A stretch of DNA of 32,448 nucleotides from Acidobacteriota bacterium (GTDB lineage Bacteria; Actinomycetota; Acidimicrobiia; Acidimicrobiales; Ilumatobacteraceae). Below, in pieces: positions 6,662 through 17,249 of the stretch; positions within the stretch are counted from its first letter, which is position 1; each line of letters starts with the position of its first letter. Under the pieces are notes generated by a model, which worked only from the letters and a program-made list of their open reading frames with translations, did no database searches and was not told the DNA's origin. The stretch is taken from the NCBI GenBank assembly GCA_018969685.1, contig JAGWXX010000013.1, forward strand, positions 1-32,448, written 5' to 3'. The position numbers were made by a program, and so were the translations under genes.

Positions 6662-7495
6662 CTACGAGTCGACGAGGGAGGGGAGGCGACGGAGGTACTC
6701 GTGGCGCGGGACGGTCGCGACCCCCAGCGACTCGAGGTGCGGCGTCGCCCACTGCACGTCGATCAGCGACGGACCGTCGTCGGACATCAGGGACGCGAGG
6801 TGCACGAGGGCGACCTTCGACGCGTCGCGCTCGAGGTGGAACATCGACTCGCCGGCGAAGAGCCGTCCGATCCGCACGCCGTACAGCCCGCCGACGAGGC
6901 GCCCCGTGTCGTCGCGCGCCTCGACGCTGTGGGCCCAGCCCAGTTCGTGCAGCCGGACGTATGCGTCGAGGATCGCCGTGGTGATCCACGCCCCGCGGCG
7001 GGGCTGCACGGCACACTGGGTCACCACGTCGGCGAACGACTGGTCGACGGTGACGGTCCAGCGCCGCGCGCTGCGCCGCAGCGACCTCGTCACGCGGAGC
7101 TCGCCGGGCACGAGCACGCCGCGCTCGACCGGCGACCACCATCCCATGACGTCCTCCCGCCGCCGGGCGTTCTGTGCGCCGCGGGGTGGCGAGCTGAACG
7201 AGCCGCTGCGCGGCTCGTTCAGCGGCCTGCGACGAGGCGAGCTGAAGGAGCCGCTGCGCGGCTCGTTCAGCGGCCTGCGACGAGGCGAGCTGAAGGAGCC
7301 GCTGCGCGGCTCGTTCAGCGGCATAGGGAAGATCCCGTTCCGGTACGCCTCGATGAGCGTCGACGGTTCGAGGTCGGCGCCGGTGGCCACGAGGTCGGCC
7401 TCGGGCATGTCGTCGACAGTGGGGAACGTCCACTGGCACGGCGGCACCGGCCGTGGCGCGCGCCACCATCCACCGGATACGTGGCCGTGCTCCAT
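6662..7495 (-). CDS. aat: Leucyl/phenylalanyl-tRNA--protein transferase with repeat insertion
   Basis: Aat transfers Leu or Phe from aminoacyl-tRNA to proteins with N-terminal Arg or Lys, marking them for ClpAPS degradation (N-degron pathway). Family motifs are clear: LVATGADLEPSTLIEAYRNG with GIFPM (about 41-58), WWSPVERGVL (119-128), AWITTAILDAYVRLHELG, HSVEA, GGLYGV, GRLFAGESMF and a C-terminal LGVATVPRHEYL. Normally about 8 residues separate GIFP(M/W) from WWSP, but here there are 60. The extra stretch consists of two full and one partial copy of the 16-residue unit PLNEPRSGSFSSPRRR, then an Arg-rich spacer. The reading frame is intact across it, giving 277 residues. In Aat structures this linker sits near the substrate pocket, so activity should be tested. 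The gene is 8 bases downstream of hbd and 9 upstream of ecm. Confidence 0.9.
   Translation of the reverse strand: MEHGHVSGGWWRAPRPVPPCQWTFPTVDDMPEADLVATGADLEPSTLIEAYRNGIFPMPLNEPRSGSFSSPRRRPLNEPRSGSFSSPRRRPLNEPRSGSFSSPPRGAQNARRREDVMGWWSPVERGVLVPGELRVTRSLRRSARRWTVTVDQSFADVVTQCAVQPRRGAWITTAILDAYVRLHELGWAHSVEARDDTGRLVGGLYGVRIGRLFAGESMFHLERDASKVALVHLASLMSDDGPSLIDVQWATPHLESLGVATVPRHEYLRRLPSLVDS
7188..7322. repeat. 48-bp tandem palindromic repeat array inside aat
   Basis: A 48-base unit is repeated about 2.8 times. Each unit holds an inverted repeat with 14-base arms around a 3-base loop: gctgaacgagccgc, tgc, and its reverse complement. The palindromes lie at 7193-7223, 7241-7271 and 7289-7319. The first is perfect, and the other two have one mismatch (g for c in the left arm). 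The units are otherwise identical. Because 48 is a multiple of three, the array stays in frame with aat and encodes PLNEPRSGSFSSPRRR per unit. The hairpins would also form in the aat mRNA. I found no other copy in this window. Confidence 0.95.
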
Positions 7496-7503
7496 GGCGG
7501 CGT

Positions 7504-8358
7504 TCAGTACGAGTAGAAGCCCTGCTTCGTCTTGCGTCCGAGCTTCCCCTCCGCCACGAGCGCGCGCAGCGCGGGTGCAGGCTCCATTGCGGGATCGCCG
7601 AAGCCCCGGTGCAGTGCACCGAGGATGCTCACGGCGACGTCGAGTCCCACGAGGTCGAGCAGTTCGAAGGGGCCCATCGGATGGTTGCAGCCGCCCTTCA
7701 TCGCAGCGTCGATGTCGGGCATCGACGCGGTGCCGGCCTCGAGCATCCTCACCGCGGAGTTGAGGTACGGGAAGAGCAGCGCGTTGACGATGAAGCCGGG
7801 GCGGTCGAGCACGTGCACGGGCTCCTTGCCGCACCGGCGGGCGAAGGACTCGGCGGTGGCGACGGTCTCGTCGGAGGTCGACGCAGCGCGCACCACCTCG
7901 ACGAGCGGCATCGTCGTCGCGGGATTGAAGAAGTGGATGCCGACCGTCCGTCCCGGCCGGCCGGAGCGCTGGGCGAGCGCCTCGACGGAGAGCGTGCTCG
8001 TGTTCGTCGCGACGATCGCCTGGGGCTTCAGCACCGCGCCGAGCTCCGCCACGAGCCCGAGCTTCGCGTCGAGGTCCTCGACGATCGACTCGATCACCAC
8101 GTCGCACTGCTCGAGCTGCACGATGCTCGTCGTGGTGCGCACCCGCGACAACGCGGCGTCCATGTCGTCCTGCGCGAGCTTCTGCTTCGCCACCTGCCGC
8201 GCCATGCTGGCCGTCATCGTCGCGACCAGCTTCGCGTTCGAGTCGTCGCTGCGTCCGCGCACGATGACCGGCAGTCCGGCGCGGGCTGCAACCTCGGCGA
8301 GACCGGCACCCATGGTGCCCGACCCGCAGATTCCGACCGTGAGACGTTCGTCCGGCAT
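7504..8358 (-). CDS. hbd: 3-hydroxybutyryl-CoA dehydrogenase
   Basis: An NAD(P)-dependent dehydrogenase interconverting acetoacetyl-CoA and 3-hydroxybutyryl-CoA, used in butyrate-type metabolism, fatty acid oxidation and the ethylmalonyl-CoA pathway. The 284-residue chain has a Rossmann loop (VGICGSGTMGAGLAEVAARAG), the VIESIVEDLDAKLGL and ATNTSTLSVEALA blocks, the catalytic His in VGIHFFNPATTMPLVEVV, and the C-terminal domain RPGFIVNALLFPYLNSAVRML ... GCNHPMGPFELLDLVGLDV. It ends KLGRKTKQGFYSY, as usual. The ATG lies 6 bases after a TAGCGT box (8370-8365), so it probably heads a leaderless hbd-aat-ecm transcript. Hbd and Ecm act in the same carbon-assimilation route. Aat between them looks like a passenger. 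Confidence 0.92.
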   Translation of the reverse strand: MPDERLTVGICGSGTMGAGLAEVAARAGLPVIVRGRSDDSNAKLVATMTASMARQVAKQKLAQDDMDAALSRVRTTTSIVQLEQCDVVIESIVEDLDAKLGLVAELGAVLKPQAIVATNTSTLSVEALAQRSGRPGRTVGIHFFNPATTMPLVEVVRAASTSDETVATAESFARRCGKEPVHVLDRPGFIVNALLFPYLNSAVRMLEAGTASMPDIDAAMKGGCNHPMGPFELLDLVGLDVAVSILGALHRGFGDPAMEPAPALRALVAEGKLGRKTKQGFYSY

Positions 8359-8400
8359 GGGTCGACGCTAGTGGGTCGTCGCGCGCTCGCCGGAGGGACC

Positions 8401-9033
8401 ATGGGTATCGTGCGGTCCGTGGAGCGCGCGGTGGTGCTGCAGGGTGGCGGACCCTTCGTCGCGAACGACGACCTTGACGCGGGGCTCCTTCGCGGCCTCG
8501 CTGGTCCCGTCGCCGTGCTGCCCACCGCGGACGCCTTCGAGCGTCCGGGCGATCTCGTGCGGACGGCGGAGGAGTGGGGCACCCGTCACGGCGCCGACGT
8601 GGTGCCGTGCCCCGTCTTCGTCCGCACCGACGCACTCGACGAGTCGAACGCCCGGATCATCCGCGAGGCGGCCGCCGTCTGGGTCGTCGGCGATTCCCCG
8701 ATCCACCTGCGCTCGACCGTGATGCACACGCCCGTGTTCGAGGCGATCGCGGCGTGCCCGCTGGTGGTGGCGGTGGCGGGCAGTGCGGCGGCGCTGTGCG
8801 ACCCGATGGTCGATCCCCGTGGCGGCGCCTTTGCGCTCGGTCTCGGGCTCGTGCGTGGGCTCGCCCTCATCACCGAGTCCGAGCGGTGGGGACGCGAGCG
8901 GTTGCAACGGTCGCTGCACCTCGCGAACACCCCCGTGGTCGAGCTGCCGACCGGCTCGGCGCTCGTGCGGCGAAACGGATCGTGGACCGTGCACGGAGCG
9001 GCCACCGTGCACGGCGACCTGCCAGCCGCCTGA
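8401..9033 (+). CDS. Peptidase S51 / type 1 glutamine amidotransferase-like protein
   Basis: A 210-residue protein resembling the peptidase E/cyanophycinase (S51) superfamily, which hydrolyses Asp- or beta-Asp-containing peptides. Seen: an N-terminal strand and Gly loop (AVVLQGGGPF), VAVLPTADAFERPGD, a conserved-looking VWVVGDSPIHLRSTV where S51 proteins have a GGNQ-type segment, and VVAVAGSAAALCDPMVDPRG, where the Ser of AGSAAA sits at the nucleophile position. FALGLGLVRGLALI follows, as in the family. The usual GGNQ is altered to GDSP, so it may not be a classical cyanophycinase. The ATG start is supported by a GGAGGG ribosome site 5 bases upstream, unlike most genes here. It is divergent from hbd and convergent with the cyclophilin gene. 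Function is uncertain. Confidence 0.6.
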   Translation: MGIVRSVERAVVLQGGGPFVANDDLDAGLLRGLAGPVAVLPTADAFERPGDLVRTAEEWGTRHGADVVPCPVFVRTDALDESNARIIREAAAVWVVGDSPIHLRSTVMHTPVFEAIAACPLVVAVAGSAAALCDPMVDPRGGAFALGLGLVRGLALITESERWGRERLQRSLHLANTPVVELPTGSALVRRNGSWTVHGAATVHGDLPAA

Positions 9034-9048
9034 CGAACCTCGTCGGGG

Positions 9049-9903
9049 CTAGGGGCCCTCGATGATGCGCACCGACTCGATGACGATCGGCTGCAGCGGC
9101 GGCACGCCGTTCGCGTTCGGGTTGCCGGCCTTGTCGAGCTCGGGGAGTGTCGTGTCGAGGCCGTCGGTGACGCGGCCGAAGAGCGTGTAGTCGGGCGGGA
9201 GGTTGACGCCCGTCGCGCCGGTGATGACGAAGAACTGGCTGCCGTTGGTGTCCGGTCCGGCGTTGGCCATGGCCACGCCGCCGATCGCGTACGCGCCGGT
9301 CTTCGGGAGCTCGTCGTCGAACTGGTACCCGGGGCCGCCGGATCCGGTGCCGGTCGGGTCGCCGCACTGCACCATGAACCCGGGGATGGCCCGGTGGCAG
9401 GAGGTGCCGTCGAAGTAGCCGTAGCGGGCGAGGACGACGAAGTTGTTGACGGTCTTCGGCGCGGCCTTGGCGTCGAGCTCGATCGTGTACTGCCCGAGGT
9501 TGGTCGTCACGACCGCGACGTAGGACCCGCCCTCGTCGATGCACATGGGGGGCGCCTGCTCGAAGCTACCGGCGCGCTCCTCCGAGCCGTCGGTCGCGGG
9601 GCACGGCGTCTCGCCGGTGATGGCGCGGCCGGCGATGGTCGTGGTCGTGGTGTCCGGCGCGACGGTCTCGCCCGGCGCGACGGTTCCGTCGGCGGGGGCC
9701 TCGACGGATGTGTCGGACACGAGCACGTCGTTCGACGACTCCCACGGCCTGGCGAGCAGCGCGACGACGCCCACGACGACGATCACGAGCGCGCCGACCC
9801 TGGTCACGATGCGGCGGATCCGCCTGCGCTTCTTCATGCGGTCGATCGTGTCGCGCCGGAGCCGGCGGTTCTCCTTCTGACGCATGCGCTTGTCGGTTCC
9901 CAT
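9049..9903 (-). CDS. Membrane-anchored cyclophilin-type peptidyl-prolyl isomerase
   Basis: Catalyses cis-trans isomerisation of prolyl bonds, here outside the membrane. The 284-residue protein has a basic N-terminus (residues 1-32, rich in Lys/Arg), one membrane helix at about 34-50 (RVGALVIVVVGVVALLA) and a Thr/Pro/Ala linker with TTTTT. The cyclophilin domain runs from about residue 128 to the end. Its motifs are VVTTNLGQYTIEL, APKTVNNFVVLARYGYFDG, CHRAIPGFMVQCGDPTGTGSGGPGY, then GGVAMANAGPDTNGSQFFVITGA and YTLFGRVTDGLD. The arginine, the FMVQ-like strand and the SQFF motif of the active site are present. The start ATG is 9 bases after TATCCT (9918-9913) and divergent from lysC. Extracellular location is inferred from topology. 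Confidence 0.9.
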   Translation of the reverse strand: MGTDKRMRQKENRRLRRDTIDRMKKRRRIRRIVTRVGALVIVVVGVVALLARPWESSNDVLVSDTSVEAPADGTVAPGETVAPDTTTTTIAGRAITGETPCPATDGSEERAGSFEQAPPMCIDEGGSYVAVVTTNLGQYTIELDAKAAPKTVNNFVVLARYGYFDGTSCHRAIPGFMVQCGDPTGTGSGGPGYQFDDELPKTGAYAIGGVAMANAGPDTNGSQFFVITGATGVNLPPDYTLFGRVTDGLDTTLPELDKAGNPNANGVPPLQPIVIESVRIIEGP

Positions 9904-9912
9904 GGCGCACCG

Positions 9913-9946
9913 AGGATACCCGCGCTCCGCCGTGCAGGACTAGCGT
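9913..9946. promoter_or_regulatory. Divergent leaderless-type promoters for cyclophilin and lysC
   Basis: TATCCT on the minus strand (9918-9913) lies 9 bases before the cyclophilin ATG at 9903. TAGCGT on the plus strand (9941-9946) lies 9 bases before the lysC GTG at 9956. No clear -35 is visible for either. No ribosome site can be seen before either start, which fits leaderless transcription. Inferred from position. Confidence 0.45.
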
Positions 9947-9955
9947 GGCGAATCT

Positions 9956-11211
9956 GTGGGTCTCGTCGTGCAGAAGTTCGGCGGCACGTCGGTGGCCGAC
10001 CCCGATCGGATGCGCAGGGTCGCCCGTCACGTGGCCGATACGAGGGCCGGGGGCGACGGCGTCGTGGTCGTGGTGTCGGCGATGGGCAAGGCGACGGACA
10101 ACCTGCTCGGCCTCGCCCGGCAGGTGTCGGCGAACCCCAGCGGGCGCGAGCTCGACATGCTGCTCACCACCGGCGAGCGGATCTCGAGCGCGCTGCTCTG
10201 CATGGCCCTGCTCGACCTCGGGTGCGACGCGGTCAGCTTCACGGGCAGCCAGGTGGGCATCATCACCGACACGTCGCACACGAAGGCGAAGATCCTCGAG
10301 ATCAAGGGCGACCGGGTGCGCGAGGCCATCGCGCAGGGCAAGGTCGCGGTCGTCGCGGGCTTCCAGGGCGTCAGCACCGCCAAGGAGGTGACGACGCTCG
10401 GCCGCGGCGGCAGCGACACCACGGCGGTCGCCCTCGCGGCCGCGCTGCGGGCCGACTCCTGCGAGATCTACACGGACGTGACCGGGGTGTTCAGCGCCGA
10501 TCCGCGGATGGTGCCGCGCGCGCGCAAGCTGCCGTGGCTGAGCTTCGATGAGATGCTCGAGATGGCGGGAGCGGGCAGCAAGGTGCTCGCACTGCGCTCG
10601 GTGGAGTTCGCGAGGAACCACGGCGTGCCGATCCACGTGCGGTCCAGCTTCACGTGGGAACCGGGGACGTGGGTGTCCGGCGACGAGGGGAGGAGAGCGA
10701 TGGAGGAACCGATCATCTCGGGGGTGGTGCACGACGTCGGCGAGTCGAAGATGACGCTGCTCGGCGTGCCCGACCGCCCCGGCGTCTCGGCGCTGCTCTT
10801 CGAGTCGCTCGCGCACGCCAACGTCAACGTGGACATGATCGTGCAGAACACGTCGGTCGACGGCACGACCGACATCTCCTTCACCCTGCCCGCCGGCGAC
10901 GTCGCGGTTGCGCAGCCGATCCTCGAGCGGGTCGGGGCGGAGGTCGGGGCGAAGGGCGTCGACACCGACGCGCAGATCGCGAAGCTGTCGCTGGTGGGCG
11001 CGGGCATGAAGACGAGCCCCGGCGTCGCGGCGCGGATGTTCCGGGTGCTCGCCGACCACGGCGTCAACATCGAGATGATCTCGACCAGCACCATCCGCAT
11101 CTCCGTCGTCGTGGAGCGCTCCATGCTCGACACGGCGATCGTCGCGCTGCACGCGGCGTTCGGGCTCGATGCCGACTCCGACTACTCGGCCCCGCTGCCG
11201 GAGCGCACGTA

Positions 11212-11212
<1 letters not shown>
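9956..11212 (+). CDS. lysC: Aspartate kinase
   Basis: Phosphorylates aspartate, the committed step to lysine, threonine, methionine and diaminopimelate. The 418-residue protein has the kinase domain with [16 protein letters not shown] near the N-terminus, [20 protein letters not shown] and [20 protein letters not shown], then [15 protein letters not shown]. Two ACT domains follow from about residue 250 ([65 protein letters not shown]), the usual feedback-control module. A strong ribosome site before the in-frame ATG at 10700 would yield the 170-residue regulatory beta subunit, as in corynebacterial and mycobacterial ask. It starts a tight operon: the methyltransferase start overlaps its stop by one base. 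Confidence 0.95.
10687..10702 (+). promoter_or_regulatory. Internal ribosome site and ATG for the LysC beta subunit
   Basis: A purine-rich ggggaggagag tract (10687-10697) is followed by the in-frame ATG at 10700. The product would be [18 protein letters not shown] and onward to 11212, 170 residues and only the ACT region. The C. glutamicum beta subunit starts with a similar Met-Glu-Glu segment and has almost the same length (172). This is the strongest Shine-Dalgarno-like site I found in the window, in a genome where most starts have none. Confidence 0.75.
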
Positions 11213-14089
<2,877 letters not shown>

Positions 14090-14116
14090 CTCGGTCGGCC
14101 CCGCGGAGCCGGCGGG

Positions 14117-14122
14117 TAGCGT
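14117..14122 (+). promoter_or_regulatory. -10-like box for bioY
   Basis: TAGCGT lies 7 bases before the ATG at 14130. It overlaps the earlier in-frame GTG at 14121, which supports the ATG as the true start of a leaderless transcript. The rest of the 97-base gap after asd holds only the duplicated asd tail. Confidence 0.45.
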
Positions 14123-14129
14123 GGCCCGC

Positions 14130-14729
14130 ATGGCTACGTCTGCGATCGTGATGTCCGACCTCCTCCCGCGCGTGCGAGCGCGCTCGGCGGTGCTCGTCCT
14201 CGGTGGCGCGCTGCTCACCGCGGCGCTCGCACAGGTCGAGATCCCGCTCGGCTTCACGCCGGTCCCGCTCACCCTGCAGACGTTCTCGGTGCTGCTCGTC
14301 GGCGCAGTCCTCGGTGCCCGCCTCGCCGCGGCGTCGATGGGCCTGTACTGGGCGATGGGGCTCGTCGGCCTGCCGTTCTACGCGGGCGGCTCCGGCGGGT
14401 GGGACGCCGGCACCGGCGCGACGCTCGGCTACCTCGTGGGCTTCGTCGCGGCCGCGGCCGCGGTGGGCGCGCTCGCCGAGCGCCGCCAGGACCGGTCCTT
14501 CGCGACGTCGCTGCCGGCGATGCTGCTGGGTTCGGCGATCGTCTACGCGCTGGGCAGCGCCTGGCTGAGCATCGAACTGGGCCTGCCGCTCGCCACGGGC
14601 GAGCGCAACGCCATTTCCCTGGGCGTCGCGCCGTTCCTCGTCGGCGACGCCATCAAGGCGGTCGCCGCCGCCGCGTGCACGTCGGGCGCATGGGCGGCCA
14701 TCGGCGGCCGCGCCGACCGCGGCGCCTGA
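14130..14729 (+). CDS. bioY: Biotin transporter BioY (ECF substrate-binding component)
   Basis: The membrane S component that captures biotin for an energy-coupling factor transporter. Across 199 residues I count about six hydrophobic segments. The BioY hallmark GFTPVPLTLQTFSVLLVGAVLGARLAA is at about residues 44-70, followed by LYWAMGLVGLPFYAGGSGGW and TLGYLVGFVAAAA. The C-terminal APFLVGDAIKAVAAAA matches family ends. The EcfA ATPases (BioM) and EcfT (BioN) are not in the window, so it either works with a shared module elsewhere or alone, as some BioY proteins do. The start is discussed with the TAGCGT box. Its stop faces the methyltransferase stop across 4 bases. Confidence 0.93.
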   Translation: MATSAIVMSDLLPRVRARSAVLVLGGALLTAALAQVEIPLGFTPVPLTLQTFSVLLVGAVLGARLAAASMGLYWAMGLVGLPFYAGGSGGWDAGTGATLGYLVGFVAAAAAVGALAERRQDRSFATSLPAMLLGSAIVYALGSAWLSIELGLPLATGERNAISLGVAPFLVGDAIKAVAAAACTSGAWAAIGGRADRGA

Positions 14730-14733
14730 CCGT

Positions 14734-15318
14734 TCAGCGGGTGCGCTCGAGCTCGTAGAGCGCGACGCCACCCTTCTTCGCGACCCACAGTCCTGCGCCG
14801 GCCTGCACGAAGTGCCGGCCGAGCCGCGAGCGGTACCACTCGCCGGTGCGCGCGTGCACGTCCATGTCCGTCGCGCCGCGGTCGACGACCCGCCGGAGGT
14901 CGTCGGCGGTCGGCGCCTCGAGGTACAGCACGTGGCGCGTGGCGCGGGCGAGGTTGGCGATCGCCCGGGCGGCGCGACGGTCGTCGAGGTAGTGCAGCAC
15001 GCCGTGGCACACGACGAGGTCGTACGGCCGCCCCGGCGCCCACTCGGCGATGTCGCGCCGCTGGTGCCCGTATTCGCGGCAGGCGTGCTCGCTGACGTCG
15101 ACCGACGCGATCCGCACGTCCGGGTGCTGGTCGCGGTACCAGTCGCGCCACCATCCGGGGCCGGCCCCGACGTCGAGCACCGAGCGCACGGGCACGTCCC
15201 ACCACGCGCACATCGCGTGCACCGCCGAGGCGAGCGTGGCGACGCTCCTCCGGTCGTGCACGGGGTTGCTGGAGTAGAAGCGCCGGTAGTACGAGGCGTC
15301 GAATTCCGTGCGCGGCAC
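14734..15318 (-). CDS. Small SAM-dependent methyltransferase
   Basis: A 194-residue class I methyltransferase. It starts VPRTEFDASYYRRFY, a tyrosine-rich lead seen in small actinobacterial methyltransferases. Motif I is VRSVLDVGAGPGWWRDWY (about 43-60), then an IASVDVSEHACREYG motif II acidic strand, and YDLVVCHGVLHYLDDRRAARAIANL, typical of methyltransferase type 11/25 domains. The C-terminal half has no recognisable partner domain. The substrate is unknown. The neighbours (BioY, agmatine genes) give no clear hint; BioC is a methyltransferase of biotin synthesis, but this protein lacks length and context for that name. It is divergent from aguB across 65 bases. Confidence 0.75.
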   Translation of the reverse strand: MPRTEFDASYYRRFYSSNPVHDRRSVATLASAVHAMCAWWDVPVRSVLDVGAGPGWWRDWYRDQHPDVRIASVDVSEHACREYGHQRRDIAEWAPGRPYDLVVCHGVLHYLDDRRAARAIANLARATRHVLYLEAPTADDLRRVVDRGATDMDVHARTGEWYRSRLGRHFVQAGAGLWVAKKGGVALYELERTR

Positions 15319-15383
15319 GGGTGACGGTGTAGCAGGTCGGGCGTTACGCTCGCCCGCACCCGATCGAAAGGTGCGCCCGCGCG

Positions 15384-16258
<875 letters not shown>

Positions 16259-16262
<4 letters not shown>

Positions 16263-17245
16263 ACCCCGTGATGCCCGGCGAGTTCGCCCCCCACGAGCGG
16301 ACCGTGATCGCCTGGCCCGCGCGCGACGAGCTGTGGGGGCCGCTGCTCGTCGAGGCGAAGCGCGCGCACGCGGCGCTCGCCCGCACGGTGTCGGCGTTCG
16401 AGCCCGTGACGATGATCGCGAACCCGGGCAGCGCCGAGGAGGCCGCGGAGGCGTGCGGACCGACGGTCGACGTGCTCGAGCTGCCGATCGACGATTCGTG
16501 GTTCCGCGACACCGGGCCGATCTACGTGCGCGACGGATCGGGCGTCGTCGCGGGCCTGTGGACGTTCAACGGGTGGGGCGGCAAGTACGTGCCGCACGAC
16601 CGCGATGCGCAGGTGGGGCGCCGCTGGGCGGAGGTCGCGGGGCACCGGACGCGCCGCATCGACATGGTGCTCGAGGGCGGCTCGGTGACCGTCGACGGCG
16701 GCGGCTGGCTGGCGACGACCGAGCAGTGCCTGCTCAACCCGAACCGCAACCCGTCGCTCTCGCGCGCGCAGATCGAGGACCGCCTGCGCGCGGAGCTCGG
16801 CGCGCGCGACGTGCTGTGGCTCGAGCACGGCTTGACGATGGACGACGACACCGACGGCCACGTCGACAACGTGGCGGCCTTCGTCGCGCCGGGCGTGCTC
16901 CTGGTGCAGGGCTGCGCCGACCGGTCGCTCGACGACCACGCGCGGCTGGCGGCGAATGCCGGGCGCGCCCGATCGGCCGGACTGGTCGTGCGCGAGGTGC
17001 CGGTGCTGCCCGTCATCGAGGTTGCCGGCCGGACCGTGCAGGCGCCGTACCTGAACTTCTACCTGTGCAACGGCGGAGCGATCGTGCCGGTGAGCGGGCA
17101 CCCTGACGACGACGAGATGCTCGGGCTGCTCGCGGAGTACCTGCCGGACCGCGAGGTCGTCGGCCTCGAGGTGGGGGGAACCCTCGCCTATGGCGGCGGC
17201 GGCATCCACTGCGTGACGCAGCAGGTGCCGGCGGCAGCGGGCTGA
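16259..17245 (+). CDS. aguA: Agmatine deiminase
   Basis: Converts agmatine to N-carbamoylputrescine and ammonia, upstream of AguB in putrescine synthesis. The 328-residue pentein-fold protein has the start block MPGEFAPHERTVIAWPAR, the WFRDTGPIYV substrate motif (about 81-90), FNGWGGKY and VLEGGSVTVDGGGWLATTEQCLLNPNRN. The catalytic His is in DDDTDGHVDNVAAFV, and the catalytic Cys is near the C-terminus in YGGGGIHCVTQQVPA. The GTG start overlaps the aguB stop. No arginine decarboxylase or spermidine synthase is nearby, so agmatine must come from elsewhere or be imported. Its stop lies 4 bases from the convergent sulfatase stop. Confidence 0.95.
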
Positions 17246-17249
17246 ACGG

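Noticed and set aside
7188-7322. CRISPR-like array
   Set aside because: Three units only, each palindromic across its length, no variable spacers, and translated in frame as part of aat. No cas genes are near.
4826-7516. An open frame of almost 900 codons on the plus strand, antisense to ecm and aat
   Set aside because: The product is a low-complexity Arg/Ala/His/Asp-rich string with no family motif. It mirrors the codon bias of ecm and aat, whose motifs are clear. Many similar frames in this GC-rich window were rejected for the same reason.
14121-14129. GTG at 14121 as the start of bioY
   Set aside because: It lies within the TAGCGT box that fits a leaderless start at the ATG 14130, and the extra residues are not typical of BioY.
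14734-15318. BioC (malonyl-ACP methyltransferase) because of the BioY neighbour
   Set aside because: The gene is convergent with bioY, not in an operon with it, is only 194 residues, and no other biotin synthesis gene is present.
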